A stretch of DNA of 64,000 nt from Serratia rubidaea (GTDB lineage: Bacteria > Pseudomonadota > Gammaproteobacteria > Enterobacterales > Enterobacteriaceae), in NCBI GenBank assembly GCA_901472405.1, contig LR590463.1, positions 4,836,001 to 4,900,000 on the forward strand, written 5' to 3'. The notes beneath the pieces were generated by a model that was not told the DNA's origin, searched no databases, and saw only the letters and a list, made by a program, of their open reading frames with translations. This document shows, piece by piece, positions 29,385 through 39,462 of this stretch (position 1 is the first letter of the stretch; the number at the start of each line of letters is the position of its first letter). A program made the translations under genes and the position numbers.

Positions 29385-30431
29385 ATGAAAATACTGGTTA
29401 TCGGCCCTTCCTGGGTTGGCGATATGATGATGTCGCAAAGTCTTTACCGCACCCTGAAGGCCGAGTACCCGTCAGCAGAGATCGACGTGATGGCTCCGGC
29501 CTGGTGTCGGCCGCTGCTGGCGCGGATGCCGGAAGTCAGCCAGGCGCTGGCGATGCCCCTCGGGCACGGCGCGCTGGCGCTCGGCGAACGTCGTCGTCTT
29601 GGTCACGCGCTGCGCGCCAACCGCTACGATCGCGCCTATGTACTGCCGAATTCGTTCAAATCCGCTCTGGTGCCGTTCTTCGCTCAGGTGCCGCAACGCT
29701 GCGGCTGGCGCGGCGAAATGCGCTACGGCCTGCTGAACGATATCCGCGTATTGGATAAAGCCGCTTTCCCGTTAATGGTCCAGCGCTATGTGGCGCTGGC
29801 CTATGATAAACAGCGCATCCGCAGCGCCGCAGATCTGCCGCAACCGCTGTTATGGCCGCAGCTGCAGGTCAGCGATGAAGATATTGCGGAGACTACCGCC
29901 TCCTTCAACCTGACCGACGCCCGCCCGTTGATTGGCTTCTGTCCTGGTGCAGAGTTCGGCCCGGCCAAGCGCTGGCCGCACTACCATTACGCCCAGCTGG
30001 CGCAGATGCTGATCGACCAGGGTTACCAGATCGCCCTGTTCGGTTCCGCCAAAGATCGCGAGGCCGGTGAACAGATCCGCACGGCTCTGGCAGATACGTC
30101 TCGCGGCCACTGCATCAACCTGGCCGGCGAAACCCAGCTGGAGCAGGCGGTCATCCTGCTGGCCTCCTGTCAGGCAGTCGTCAGTAATGACTCCGGTTTA
30201 ATGCACGTTGCAGCGGCGTTGAACAAACCGCTGATAGCCTTGTACGGGCCAAGCAGCCCGGACTTCACGCCGCCGCTGTCGGACAAGGCCAGAGTTATCC
30301 GCCTGATCAGCGGCTACCACAAGGTGCGTAAAGGCGATGCTGACCAAGGCTATCATCAGAGCCTGATTGATATTCAGCCGCAACAGGTGTTAGACGCGTT
30401 AATGCCGCTACTGGCCGACAGCGAGGAGTAA
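29385..30431 (+). CDS. waaF: WaaF, ADP-heptose:LPS heptosyltransferase II
   Basis: 348-residue GT9 enzyme that adds the second heptose to the inner core. It begins MKILVIGPSWVGDMMMSQSL and has GFCPGAEFGPAKRWP and SNDSGLMHVAAAL in the donor-binding half. It is unbroken, and lies between hldD and waaC as in all relatives. Confidence 0.97.
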   Translation: MKILVIGPSWVGDMMMSQSLYRTLKAEYPSAEIDVMAPAWCRPLLARMPEVSQALAMPLGHGALALGERRRLGHALRANRYDRAYVLPNSFKSALVPFFAQVPQRCGWRGEMRYGLLNDIRVLDKAAFPLMVQRYVALAYDKQRIRSAADLPQPLLWPQLQVSDEDIAETTASFNLTDARPLIGFCPGAEFGPAKRWPHYHYAQLAQMLIDQGYQIALFGSAKDREAGEQIRTALADTSRGHCINLAGETQLEQAVILLASCQAVVSNDSGLMHVAAALNKPLIALYGPSSPDFTPPLSDKARVIRLISGYHKVRKGDADQGYHQSLIDIQPQQVLDALMPLLADSEE

Positions 30432-30433
30432 CC

Positions 30434-31399
30434 ATGCAGGTGCTGATCGTCAAGACCTCATCCATGGGGGATGTGCTGCATACGCTGCCGGCGCTGACGG
30501 ATGCGATGAACGCCATCCCCGGCATTCGCTTTGACTGGGTGGTGGAAGAAGGTTTTCGCCAGATCCCCAGCTGGCACCCGGCGGTGGATCGGGTGATTCC
30601 GGTTGCCATTCGCCGCTGGCGCAAAAACTGGTTCGGTAGTGAAACCCGTCAACAGCGCTGCGACTTTAAACGTCAGCTGCAAGAGCGCGACTACGACGTG
30701 GTGATTGACGCGCAAGGGCTGATCAAAAGCGCCGCGCTGGTGACCCGCGTTGCCAAAGGCAGCAAGCACGGGCAAGACTGCAAAAGCGCGCGCGAGCCGT
30801 TCGCCAGCTGGTTCTACAACCATCGTCATCACATCGATAAGCAGCAGCACGCGGTGGAGCGCACCCGCGAGCTATTCGCCAAAAGCCTCGGCTACGCCAA
30901 GCCCGACACCTATGGCGATTACGCCATCGCCGCCCGTTTTCTCACTCAGCCACCGGCGGACGCCGGGCAATACCTGGTGTTTCTGCATGCCACCACCCGC
31001 GATGAGAAGCACTGGCCGGAAGAGAACTGGCGCGAGCTGATCGCGCTGGTTGCGCCGACCGGGCTGCGCATCAAGCTGCCGTGGGGCGCCGAGCACGAAC
31101 ACCAGCGCGCGCTGCGCCTGGCGGAAGGCTTCCCGCATGTCGAAGTGCTGCCGAAGCTCAGCCTGGAGCAGGTTGCACAGGTGCTGGCCGGCGCCAAAAG
31201 CGTGGTATCAGTGGATACCGGTCTCAGCCATCTGGCCGCCGCGCTCGATCGACCGAATATTACGCTGTTCGGCCCAACCGATCCGGGATTAATCGGTGGT
31301 TATGGGCAGAACCAAATGGCAAAAAAATCGTCGAACAACATGATGAGCACTATTTCCGCGAATGACATATTGACCCTGTTGCAGGAGCCACGGCCATGA
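30434..31399 (+). CDS. waaC: WaaC, ADP-heptose:LPS heptosyltransferase I
   Basis: 321-residue GT9 enzyme that adds the first heptose to Kdo2-lipid A. It begins MQVLIVKTSSMGDVLHTLPAL and carries the donor-site stretch SVDTGLSHLAAALDRP and FGPTDPGLIGGYG. It starts two bases after waaF and overlaps the next gene by four bases. Confidence 0.97.
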   Translation: MQVLIVKTSSMGDVLHTLPALTDAMNAIPGIRFDWVVEEGFRQIPSWHPAVDRVIPVAIRRWRKNWFGSETRQQRCDFKRQLQERDYDVVIDAQGLIKSAALVTRVAKGSKHGQDCKSAREPFASWFYNHRHHIDKQQHAVERTRELFAKSLGYAKPDTYGDYAIAARFLTQPPADAGQYLVFLHATTRDEKHWPEENWRELIALVAPTGLRIKLPWGAEHEHQRALRLAEGFPHVEVLPKLSLEQVAQVLAGAKSVVSVDTGLSHLAAALDRPNITLFGPTDPGLIGGYGQNQMAKKSSNNMMSTISANDILTLLQEPRP

Positions 31400-32559
31400 A
31401 GCGGCTACACGTGATCAATTTAGAAAAAATGGGCGGCGCTGAGAAAATTTTCCTGCAGTTCTTACATAACGCAACGGCTGGCAGTGATAGCATACTTTGC
31501 ATCAGTAATAAGATCGGGCCAGAAATAGCCAGCGAACTGGGCGACACTCCCGTATTGTTCGCCAACCGCATCATCAATGATCGTGCTCTGAAGTATCCAG
31601 TGTTTCTTCGCAAGTCCGCTTTACTGCGAAAAATCGAAAGACAGCGGGCCGACTTGGTGATTTTTTGGGACTTTGTGCCCAATCTGGCGCGTAAGATACG
31701 CAATAGCAAAACGATTTATTACGATCATGGCTGCTCTTGGCGTTTCCCGCTGAATGCGAAGACATTAGGATTTTTCGAAAAAGTGGACGGCTGTATCGCT
31801 GTCAGCTTCGCCTCCAAACGCGTATTAGAAGAGCGTTTCAAGCTGACTTGCCCAATAGAAATCGTCAGCAACTGCGTGCCGCCGCCAACCACAATCTCTC
31901 CCAAAACCGTAGCGCCGACAACGCGTGTAGTGTTGGGTACGGCTTCTCGTCTCGTCTCTCTTAAAGGTATCGGCGTCTCTATTTTGACGCTGCATACCCT
32001 GCGGCAAAAAAGTATTGATGCTGAACTGTACATCGCCGGCAAAGGGCCTGATGAAGCAAAGCTACGTGAACTCGTTACCAAACTGGGCGTTGAGAAATAC
32101 GTTCATTTTCTGGGCTTTCAACAGGATCTGACGTCATTTTTCGACCGTATCGATTTTTACATCAGCTCTCCGGTCACGGAGCCTTTCGGGCTCTCCTGTA
32201 TGGAAGCGTTATACCACACCGTACCGGTGATTTTCCCGCTGATTGATGGGCAGCCAGAAGTCATCCCCGACGGCGAATGCGGCGTAGGCATTGCACCAGC
32301 CCTGACCTTTGAGCAATACCATGCGCTAACAGGTATCAGCATTGATTTTCCACACCAGGTCTTCAATACGGTAACGCAGAAAATGGCGCCGCCTCTCACA
32401 TTGGATCCTGCAGACTGCGCCCAACAGATTCTCAACGTCATTACACAAAACCGTTATCTGACGTTAAGTAATAACGCTATGCATCATGCTAATACGAAGT
32501 TTGACTACACTCTCTTTGTCAAAGAGTTAGAACGGAGTTTTGCATGCTTCGTAAATTAA
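31396..32559 (+). CDS. GT4 glycosyltransferase of the LPS outer core
   Basis: 387 residues with the retaining GT-B fold of family GT4. The N-terminal half has KMGGAEKIFLQFL. The C-terminal half has GTASRLVSLKGI and YISSPVTEPFGLSCMEALYHTVPVI, where the E-x7-E type region contacts the nucleotide sugar. The ATGA overlap with waaC shows it is in the same operon. Base composition drops markedly toward AT here, which suggests a strain-variable cassette. Donor and acceptor sugars are not deducible. Confidence 0.85.
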   Translation: MKRLHVINLEKMGGAEKIFLQFLHNATAGSDSILCISNKIGPEIASELGDTPVLFANRIINDRALKYPVFLRKSALLRKIERQRADLVIFWDFVPNLARKIRNSKTIYYDHGCSWRFPLNAKTLGFFEKVDGCIAVSFASKRVLEERFKLTCPIEIVSNCVPPPTTISPKTVAPTTRVVLGTASRLVSLKGIGVSILTLHTLRQKSIDAELYIAGKGPDEAKLRELVTKLGVEKYVHFLGFQQDLTSFFDRIDFYISSPVTEPFGLSCMEALYHTVPVIFPLIDGQPEVIPDGECGVGIAPALTFEQYHALTGISIDFPHQVFNTVTQKMAPPLTLDPADCAQQILNVITQNRYLTLSNNAMHHANTKFDYTLFVKELERSFACFVN

Positions 32560-33763
32560 GCACCGCCAATCTGGCTGCCATTGCTTTATTGTTCACCATT
32601 ATCGCTGCATCAACTAGCTTGACCGATAGCACGATTACGAGAAATGCGTTTTATCTGGCCGTTTTATTCGCTACAGCCGCCTTTTGCCATCAGCAAGTCA
32701 TGGGTAATTTCCCGCGATGCCGCGTTGACCTCCATGGCTGTATTCTGTATCGGATTAAGCCAAGCCGTTTGGCTATGGCGTTTTCCCGCATCCGGCATGT
32801 TAGAAACGCATAATGAATATCTCACCAGCGCGACACGTCTGTTATGCGGCGCCGTGCTCATCATGATGCTTGGTTCGTTACATCACCAAATAAGTCATAA
32901 AGTAAAAGTTTTTGCCAAGGGACTACTGATCTTCGGTTTCTTTTATACGTCGAGTATCGGACTCTACCTGCACGCACAATCACCCGATATGCGGTTGCAA
33001 ATTAATACGGTATCCACGATAACCGCGTATATTTACATGCTACAATCTTTATTAACTGTATATGTTATCCATAAAACATCATGGCGGTATAAATACGTAG
33101 CGATAACCATTGTTATCCTATTAAGTCTTTGGGTGATTTTCCTGACAGAAACGCGTGCAACCCTGTTGAGTTACCCTCTGTTTTTACTACTTTTTTTCTG
33201 CCGCCGTCACCATCTGACACTAAAAACCATTTTGCTATCCGGCCTGATTGTCGTCGTCATGGCAACTGCGGCCAGCCATTTATTTTCAACAGCGACGGCA
33301 CGGCTTACCGATATAATCAATGAAATCAGTAATTACCAAAAAGGTAATGGCGACACATCACTAGGCTCGCGCATCAGTATGTGGAAAGCGGGAATACATA
33401 CGATGCTCCAATCTCCAGGCGGGCAGAGCACCGATGTCAGGTTTGCCAACGCAAACCCAATATATCAACAGCCATGAAGGGGGAAATCCGGAAGCCCTGC
33501 GCAACATCGCGTATCACCTCCATAATGATTTTATTGAGGCGGGCTCTCTGCAGGGTATTGCGGGCATAATCGCATTATTATGCTTTTTCTCGCTTGTGTA
33601 TCTGGCCCGCAGACACATGGATACGAACGCTATGCTGATTTTGCTTATATTGCCAACGATTCTTATTGGTATGGTGGATACATTATTCATCGACCAGCGT
33701 TACGTCACCAACCTGACGCTGATGTTGGTTATCTATCTCACCCCTACAGCCGACGCCGCCTAG
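32544..33763 (+). CDS. waaL: WaaL-like O-antigen ligase (two extra bases)
   Basis: Multi-pass membrane protein with about ten to twelve hydrophobic segments and a large periplasmic loop before the conserved H in NIAYHLHNDFIEAGSLQG. That is the Wzy_C signature of the ligase that joins O-antigen to lipid A-core. Frames change at about 32708-32713 and at the CCC of 33456-33458; removing one base at each gives 405 residues. It overlaps the previous gene by 16 bases. It is AT-rich compared with its surroundings. Confidence 0.85.
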
Positions 33764-33820
33764 CCCCCCTCTCTACCAGAGTAAAGAAAAAAAGGTCTAA
33801 AGAGGTTTCCAAGCCAGAAA

Positions 33821-33845
33821 AAAAGAGCGCAATAAGCGCTCTTTT
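33821..33845. terminator. Bidirectional terminator at the end of the first waa block
   Basis: AAAAGAGCGC (33821-33830) pairs with GCGCTCTTTT (33836-33845). It lies between the convergent waaL and the minus-strand GT9 gene, whose stop is at 33850. Confidence 0.85.
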
Positions 33846-33849
33846 GTTT

Positions 33850-34941
33850 TCAATGCGTCAGCATACGCTCAACGCAGTCAAAAACTTCGCCGACGGATAT
33901 CGCTCTCAGCGGGGCCTGTTCATCGATCACCCGCGGATCCTCCAGCGGCAAGTAAATATATTCATGGCGGTCTTTATCCTGATAAGGACCGCTGCGGCAC
34001 GGGTTTTCGGTCACAAACAGACTCAAGGTCGGCACCCGCAATGCTATCGCCAGATGTAATGGCCCGGTATCGCCGGTCACCAATAAATCCATCGAGGCGA
34101 TAACCCCCAACAGCTGTGGCAACGTCGTTTTCCCCACATGGCTGGTGATCTTATTCCGCAGCGCCGGTTCAACATGCTGCATCAACGCCTCCGCCAACCC
34201 TTTTTCAGGCGCAGAACCGATCAGCGCGATTTCGATGCGGCTGTCGCTGGCTATCAGCCGCTGCGCCAGTTCAGCGTAATATTCCGGCGGCCAGCAGCGA
34301 ACAAGCGTTGAAGCACCCAATTGGAAGCCGATGCGTATCACGCCTTCCGGCTTTGGCTGCTTCTCATAGGCACAGGGCAAAGCCATTGCCACATTATCTG
34401 TTTCACACCCCAACGCGCTAACCAGCTTCATCTTACGCGCAATGACGTGCTCATCGAATTCATCCAACCCGTAAGTCAACCAGCGGTTCATCCTGCCGAC
34501 CGGTTTGGCATAGTTATCACGTACAATATACCGGCACCCGGCCATCGCGGCGCTGACGACGTCATACGGCAAATGTGAATGCAGTAAAATCGCCAACTGC
34601 GGCTTACGTTCTTTCGCCTGGCTGACCAGCGTAAACATATCGCTGGCTTTGTTGGTCCAGAACAAAACGTCATCGTAAAAATCGCGCGTTGTTATCAGAT
34701 CCTTATATTTTGGATGCACCACCAGCGTGATCTTTGCTGACGGGTAACGCTGACGAATCGCCCGTAATGCCGGCGAGTTGAACATATAATCGCCCAACGC
34801 CGTCGTTGAATACACCAGAATACTGTCAAAATTTATCGTTGATAACGCTCGCTGCTTTTCCGGCGTCGCCAGCGCCTGGGGAAACGACAGTCCGAGCAAA
34901 GAATCGCTCAGCCCTATTTTAAATTTCTTTTTCTCTCTCAT
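33850..34941 (-). CDS. GT9 (heptosyltransferase-like) glycosyltransferase
   Basis: 363 residues, family GT9, with LVYSTTALGDYMFNSPALRAI near the N-terminus and VTGDTGPLHLAIALRVP in the donor site. It is likely a core heptosyltransferase, but WaaC, WaaF and WaaQ are encoded separately, so it adds a further heptose or related sugar. It forms a two-gene minus-strand unit with wabN (ATGA overlap), inverted within the otherwise plus-strand locus. The conserved His-rich loop HVGKTTLPQLLGVI is also present. Confidence 0.85.
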   Translation of the reverse strand: MREKKKFKIGLSDSLLGLSFPQALATPEKQRALSTINFDSILVYSTTALGDYMFNSPALRAIRQRYPSAKITLVVHPKYKDLITTRDFYDDVLFWTNKASDMFTLVSQAKERKPQLAILLHSHLPYDVVSAAMAGCRYIVRDNYAKPVGRMNRWLTYGLDEFDEHVIARKMKLVSALGCETDNVAMALPCAYEKQPKPEGVIRIGFQLGASTLVRCWPPEYYAELAQRLIASDSRIEIALIGSAPEKGLAEALMQHVEPALRNKITSHVGKTTLPQLLGVIASMDLLVTGDTGPLHLAIALRVPTLSLFVTENPCRSGPYQDKDRHEYIYLPLEDPRVIDEQAPLRAISVGEVFDCVERMLTH

Positions 34942-35899
34942 TTTTTACTGACTACGTCCTGGTAATATTCCGCCAACGTTTTACCTACGGCGATGCCGTG
35001 CATCCAACTAAAGAACTGCTCCAGATCGCGATATAACGCTTCAATATCCTGCTCATTTTTAAACGTCGGGCTGCCGCCGGGCATAAACTCCGAGGAGTGC
35101 AGCATAAACTCAACGTAATCATGCCCTTCCGCCAACGAGCGCTCGGCAACCCGCTTCATCTGGTCCAGGTTATTGCCGCTCGGGCGCAGCCAGTGTACTG
35201 ACGGCGATCGCCGCTTGCCGCGCAGCCGGTCATAACCCTGTTTAATCGCGTTCATCACGCCGGAATGCTTGTACTGAATGCTCATCGGCACCTCAAGCAG
35301 GCCGGACTGGCCCGGCCGCGCAATGTTTTGCGGGTCGATAAAGTAGGCGTGCGCAGGAAACGCACGATAGTCGGTGCCGCCGTTGCCCTGAGGATTGCCC
35401 GGCGAATACTGCCAGTTGACCCGCGGCGTTACCGAACAGTCGACCTGATAACCATATTCCAGCAACAGCTCGGCGTAATATTCGTTGAAAGCCAGCGCCC
35501 GGCGCGGTGGCTCAGCATTTTCGTCTGGAAGGCATCCTCCAGCAGCTTGGTCATATGATCGACCTTGGCGCGGATTTGGTCGGCCGGATACTCAATCAGA
35601 TACGGTTTGTGACGCCAGTCATCGTCGGTCAGCGGCGTCAGCGGCGGGCTGTTCCAGGCATGCAGATGCATACCCACTTCACCGGCGCCGCGCGCAATCA
35701 CATCGCGGGCAAACTCGACGTACTGCGGGTCAACCGCCATTTCATAGTTGGTGAGATAAACCGGTTTAAACGCATATTTCTCACACAGCGCCTGAAAGCG
35801 AGGTAAAAAGCGGGTATTTTCAGTCGTAATACGATCGTGGTTCTGCCACAGGTTGTCGCCTTCAGTATCTATCGTGATGAGAAATGCCGGTTTATTCAT
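34938..35899 (-). CDS. wabN: WabN-like LPS core deacetylase (one missing base)
   Basis: 320 residues once one base is restored near 35492 (the RAGRWAFNEYYAELLLEYGYQ join). It is a polysaccharide deacetylase-type protein beginning MNKPAFLITIDTEGDNLW. It has the metal-site elements DTEGD, HLHAW and SHRAGRW, and a later FMLHSSEFMPGGSP. The Klebsiella homologue removes acetate from core GlcNAc so that GlcN can be extended. Together with WabH this predicts a GlcN-containing core. The start at 35899 is by homology. Confidence 0.88.
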
Positions 35900-36114
35900 A
35901 AATATCGCGCCTGATATCAATAACATACAAACATGTTACGCAACCCGCCTGCCGTGGGCAAACGACTTCGCCGTCAGTTTTGGACAACGGCGCAACAGAT
36001 TTGTCTCTTTTGTCGCGCTATTTTTCCACGTTTCACACGAAAAATCCGCAACAGTAGCCACATGCGAGAGGGTCATTTAGAATCATTCGCTGGTTTCCCA
36101 TATAGCGAGTCACG

Positions 36115-37195
36115 ATGAACGACGCGTCAGCACCGATCCCAGCAACATCTGTACAGCGTATTTTAGTTATTAAGCTGCGCCACCACGGCGATATGCTGCT
36201 GACCACGCCGGTCATCAATACGCTAAAAGCAAACTATCCGCAGGCGCAGATAGACGTGTTGCTGTACCAGGAAACGCAGGATATGTTAGCCAGCAATCCA
36301 GCGGTGTCACGGATATTCGCCATTGACCGCCAATGGAAAAAACAGGGCGCCAAGGCGCATCTCGGCCACGAATGGCGCCTGATCCGCCAACTGCAGGCGC
36401 AGCATTACGATCTGGTGGTGAACCTCGCCGATCAGTGGCGCAGCGCGCTGATTACGCGCCTGACCGGCGCGCGCATCCGTCTGGGTTTTGATTTCCCCAA
36501 ACGCCGCGGCTTTCTCTGGCGCCACTGCCATACCCAGCTCGTCTCCGTCGAGGGCCATGACGCCTTACATACGGTGGAGCAGAACCTCTCGTTGCTGCAG
36601 CCGCTCGGTCTGAAGCTCAGCGATACGCAGGTCACCATGAGCTATGCCGCTCAGGACTGGCAGGCCGCCGAAGCGCTGCTGCAGCAGCGCGGCGTACAGA
36701 ATGACTATATTGTCGTTCAGCCCACCTCCCGCTGGTTCTTTAAATGCTGGAGCGAAGAGAAAATGGCCGCGCTCATCACCGCCTTGCAAAGCGATGGCCA
36801 TACCGTGGTCATTACCTCCGGCCCCGATGAGAAAGAGCGGAAAATGGTGGAAAACATTCTGGCGCACTGCCCCCAACAGGGCGTAGTGTCGCTGGCGGGT
36901 CAGCTCACCCTGCGGCAACTGGCGGCGATCATCGATCACGCCGGGCTATTTATCGGCGTAGACTCCGTGCCCATGCATATGGCCGCCGCGTTGAAAACCC
37001 CCTGCATCGCGCTGTTTGGCCCGTCCAAAGCTGACGTTCTGGCGCCCATGGCAGGTTATCGGCCAGGTTATCTGGGCCGGAGACTACGGGCCACTGCCCG
37101 ACCCGGATGCGGTGAACACCGGTACCGATGAGCGTTACCTTAACCTTATTCCTACAGACGCGGTCATCACTGCCGCGCGGAGCCAGCTTTCATGA
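36115..37195 (+). CDS. waaQ: WaaQ, LPS heptosyltransferase III (one extra G)
   Basis: GT9 enzyme that adds the branching heptose to heptose II. It has ILVIKLRHHGDMLLTTPVI at the start and VDSVPMHMAAAL in the donor site. After FGPSK an extra G at about 37030 shifts the frame. Removing it gives LTFWRPWQVIGQVIWAGDYG and TDERYLNLIPTDAV, for 359 residues. The stop overlaps the wabG start (ATGA), supporting the corrected end. Confidence 0.94.
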
Positions 37196-38322
37196 CCGCA
37201 TTGCGTTTGGCGATCGTTCGTCAAAAATACCGCCCGGACGGCGGGGCTGAGCGTTTTGTTTCCCGCGCCTTAGAAGCGTTGGAGCAACAGGACCTCGAAC
37301 TCAACGTCATTACCCGCGAATGGCAAGGAGACGCCAACCCCAATTGGCATATTCACCTGTGTAATCCGTTTAAACTCGGCCGCATCAGCCGCGAGCGCGG
37401 CTTTGCCGAGGCGGCGCGCGCGCTGTGGCAGCAGGAACGGTTCGATCTGGTGCAAAGTCACGAACGCATCGCCGGCTGCGATATTTACCGGGCCGGCGAC
37501 GGCGTGCACCGCCGCTGGCTGCTGCAGCGTGCGCGCCTGCTGCCGGAATGGCGGCGTAAATGGCTGTTCTCCAACCGTTACCACCGCTACGTAATGTGCG
37601 CCGAACGGGCGATGTACGCCGCCCCCGAACTGAAAGCGGTGATCTGCAACGCAGAAATGATTAAACAGGAAATCATCGACGATTTCGGCGTCGCCGCCGA
37701 TAAAATCAGGGTAATTTACAACGCCATCGATAACCAGAAATTCCTGCCCGCCGACGACGCGCAGCGGCATCTGCTACGCCAGCAATACCAGATCCCGCAG
37801 CAGGCCCACTGCCTGATCTTCGTCGGCTCCGGTTTTGAGCGTAAAGGGCTGGCGGCGGCGATTCGCGCCGTCGCGGCCACCGACAGTTATCTGCTGGTGG
37901 TGGGTAAAGACAAGGCGGAAAAACGCTATCGCGCGCTGGCCCAATCGTTAGGCTGCGGCGACCGCATCCGCTTTATGGGCGTGCAGAAACAGACGCTGCC
38001 TTTCTATCAGGCCGCCGACGGGCTACTGCTGCCTACGCTGTACGATCCGTTCCCCAACGTTATTCTGGAAGCCATGTCATGCGGTCTGCCAGTGATCACC
38101 AGCACCACATGCGGCGGCGCCGAGTTTATCACCGCCGGCCAAAACGGTTTTGTCAGTGATGCGCTGGACGTCGCGGCGTTAACCGCCGCAGTGCGCGATT
38201 TACCTCGACAGGCGCTGGGTTCATCCATGGGCGCAGCGGCCCGGCAGCGCATTATGCCGGCAACGCCGGCGCGCCTGTCCGAGCAACTGGTTTCGCTGTA
38301 TCAGAGCGTGTTGCCATCATGA
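37192..38322 (+). CDS. wabG: WabG, LPS core galacturonosyltransferase (GT4)
   Basis: 376 residues beginning with RLAIVRQKYRPDGGAERFVS and containing SHERIAGCDIYRAGDGVHRR, both typical of WabG. The C-terminal half has FVGSGFERKGLAAAIRA and PTLYDPFPNVILEAMSCGLP. In Klebsiella WabG links galacturonic acid to heptose II, and its loss prevents core completion. It overlaps waaQ and the next gene by four bases each. Confidence 0.93.
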   Translation: MTALRLAIVRQKYRPDGGAERFVSRALEALEQQDLELNVITREWQGDANPNWHIHLCNPFKLGRISRERGFAEAARALWQQERFDLVQSHERIAGCDIYRAGDGVHRRWLLQRARLLPEWRRKWLFSNRYHRYVMCAERAMYAAPELKAVICNAEMIKQEIIDDFGVAADKIRVIYNAIDNQKFLPADDAQRHLLRQQYQIPQQAHCLIFVGSGFERKGLAAAIRAVAATDSYLLVVGKDKAEKRYRALAQSLGCGDRIRFMGVQKQTLPFYQAADGLLLPTLYDPFPNVILEAMSCGLPVITSTTCGGAEFITAGQNGFVSDALDVAALTAAVRDLPRQALGSSMGAAARQRIMPATPARLSEQLVSLYQSVLPS

Positions 38323-39425
38323 AAGAACATATTCTGTTTATTATCGACGGGCTACCGGGCGGCGGCGCTGAAAACGTTACTCTGGCCCTCGCCAAAGGCG
38401 TTCAGCAGCGTGGCTATCACGTCACCCTGCTGTCATTAAGCAATAAGCGCGATTATGAAATCCCTGCGGGCATTGATTTTATCGTTGATGCAGACCGCGG
38501 AACCGGCCCGTTACGCAAACTGACCGAGCTATCCAGACGTGCAGCCTCGCTTGATGCCGTGCTCAGCGAGCTTTTCGCCCGCGTCGGACAACCGACACTG
38601 GTCATCTCCAACCTGCATAAAACCGACCGTATTGTCGTTCGTTCCAAAATACTGCGCGCCAATAACGTCTGGCATTGCATTCACGGCATGTTTTCACGTT
38701 CGTATCTGGGCAATAAAACCGGCCTGAGCCGCTGGCTCAAACGGCGAAAAATGCAGCATGTCTATAAGAATCGTCAACTCATCACCGTATCCGATGCGGT
38801 AGGTGAAGATGTGGTTCAGCAGATGGGTATCAAGCCCGCGCAGCTCATCACCATTTATAACCCGTTCGATATTCCGGAGATCGAACGGCGCGCGGCCGCG
38901 GTCAATCCCTTCGCCGGTGAAGATTACATCCTGCACGTCGGGCGTTTTCACCAGGTTAAACGTCACGACCGGTTATTAGAGGCGTTTGCACTTGCCCAAT
39001 TGCCGGGCAAACTGGTGCTTATCGGCCAGGGAGAAGAGTCTGTCACGCAGGCGATTACGGCGAAGATAGCGGCGTTGCAGCTACAGGATAAGGTGCTCCT
39101 TGCCGGCTTCCAGCAAAATCCGCTGCCAGCCATCAAGGGCGCAAAAATTGTAGCGCTCAGTTCCGATAGCGAAGGGCTACCAACGGTGCTGATCGAAGCG
39201 TTGATTTGCCATACGCCGATCGTCAGCACGCAAAGCCCCGGCGGTGTGGCTGAAATCATGAGCGGCGAATTAGCCCCTTATATGTCCGCAATGAGCGCGC
39301 AATCCCTTGCAGAGAAATTACGGTTGGCGTGGGAGACTCCCCCCGAGATCGTCCCGGCGATGTATCGTAAATTCGACTACGAGCATATTATCGACAAGTA
39401 TCTCTCGTTGGTAAAACGCCCGTAG
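38319..39425 (+). CDS. wabH: WabH-like GlcNAc transferase of the core (GT4)
   Basis: 368 residues beginning ILFIIDGLPGGGAENVTLALA, with HVGRFHQVKRHDRLLEAFA and SSDSEGLPTVLIEALICHTPIV in the donor half. The best fit is WabH, which adds GlcNAc to the galacturonic acid placed by WabG; WabN then deacetylates it. The context (waaQ-wabG-wabH plus wabN nearby) supports this, but specificity is inferred. Confidence 0.82.
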   Translation: MKEHILFIIDGLPGGGAENVTLALAKGVQQRGYHVTLLSLSNKRDYEIPAGIDFIVDADRGTGPLRKLTELSRRAASLDAVLSELFARVGQPTLVISNLHKTDRIVVRSKILRANNVWHCIHGMFSRSYLGNKTGLSRWLKRRKMQHVYKNRQLITVSDAVGEDVVQQMGIKPAQLITIYNPFDIPEIERRAAAVNPFAGEDYILHVGRFHQVKRHDRLLEAFALAQLPGKLVLIGQGEESVTQAITAKIAALQLQDKVLLAGFQQNPLPAIKGAKIVALSSDSEGLPTVLIEALICHTPIVSTQSPGGVAEIMSGELAPYMSAMSAQSLAEKLRLAWETPPEIVPAMYRKFDYEHIIDKYLSLVKRP

Positions 39426-39462
39426 CCAGAACGCTCGGCTGCCTCGCCGGCAGCCGAGAAGC

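Noticed and set aside
35900..36114. JUMPstart/ops element (RfaH target) before waaQ
   Set aside because: No GGCGGTAG-type core was found, so RfaH control is not supported by the sequence.
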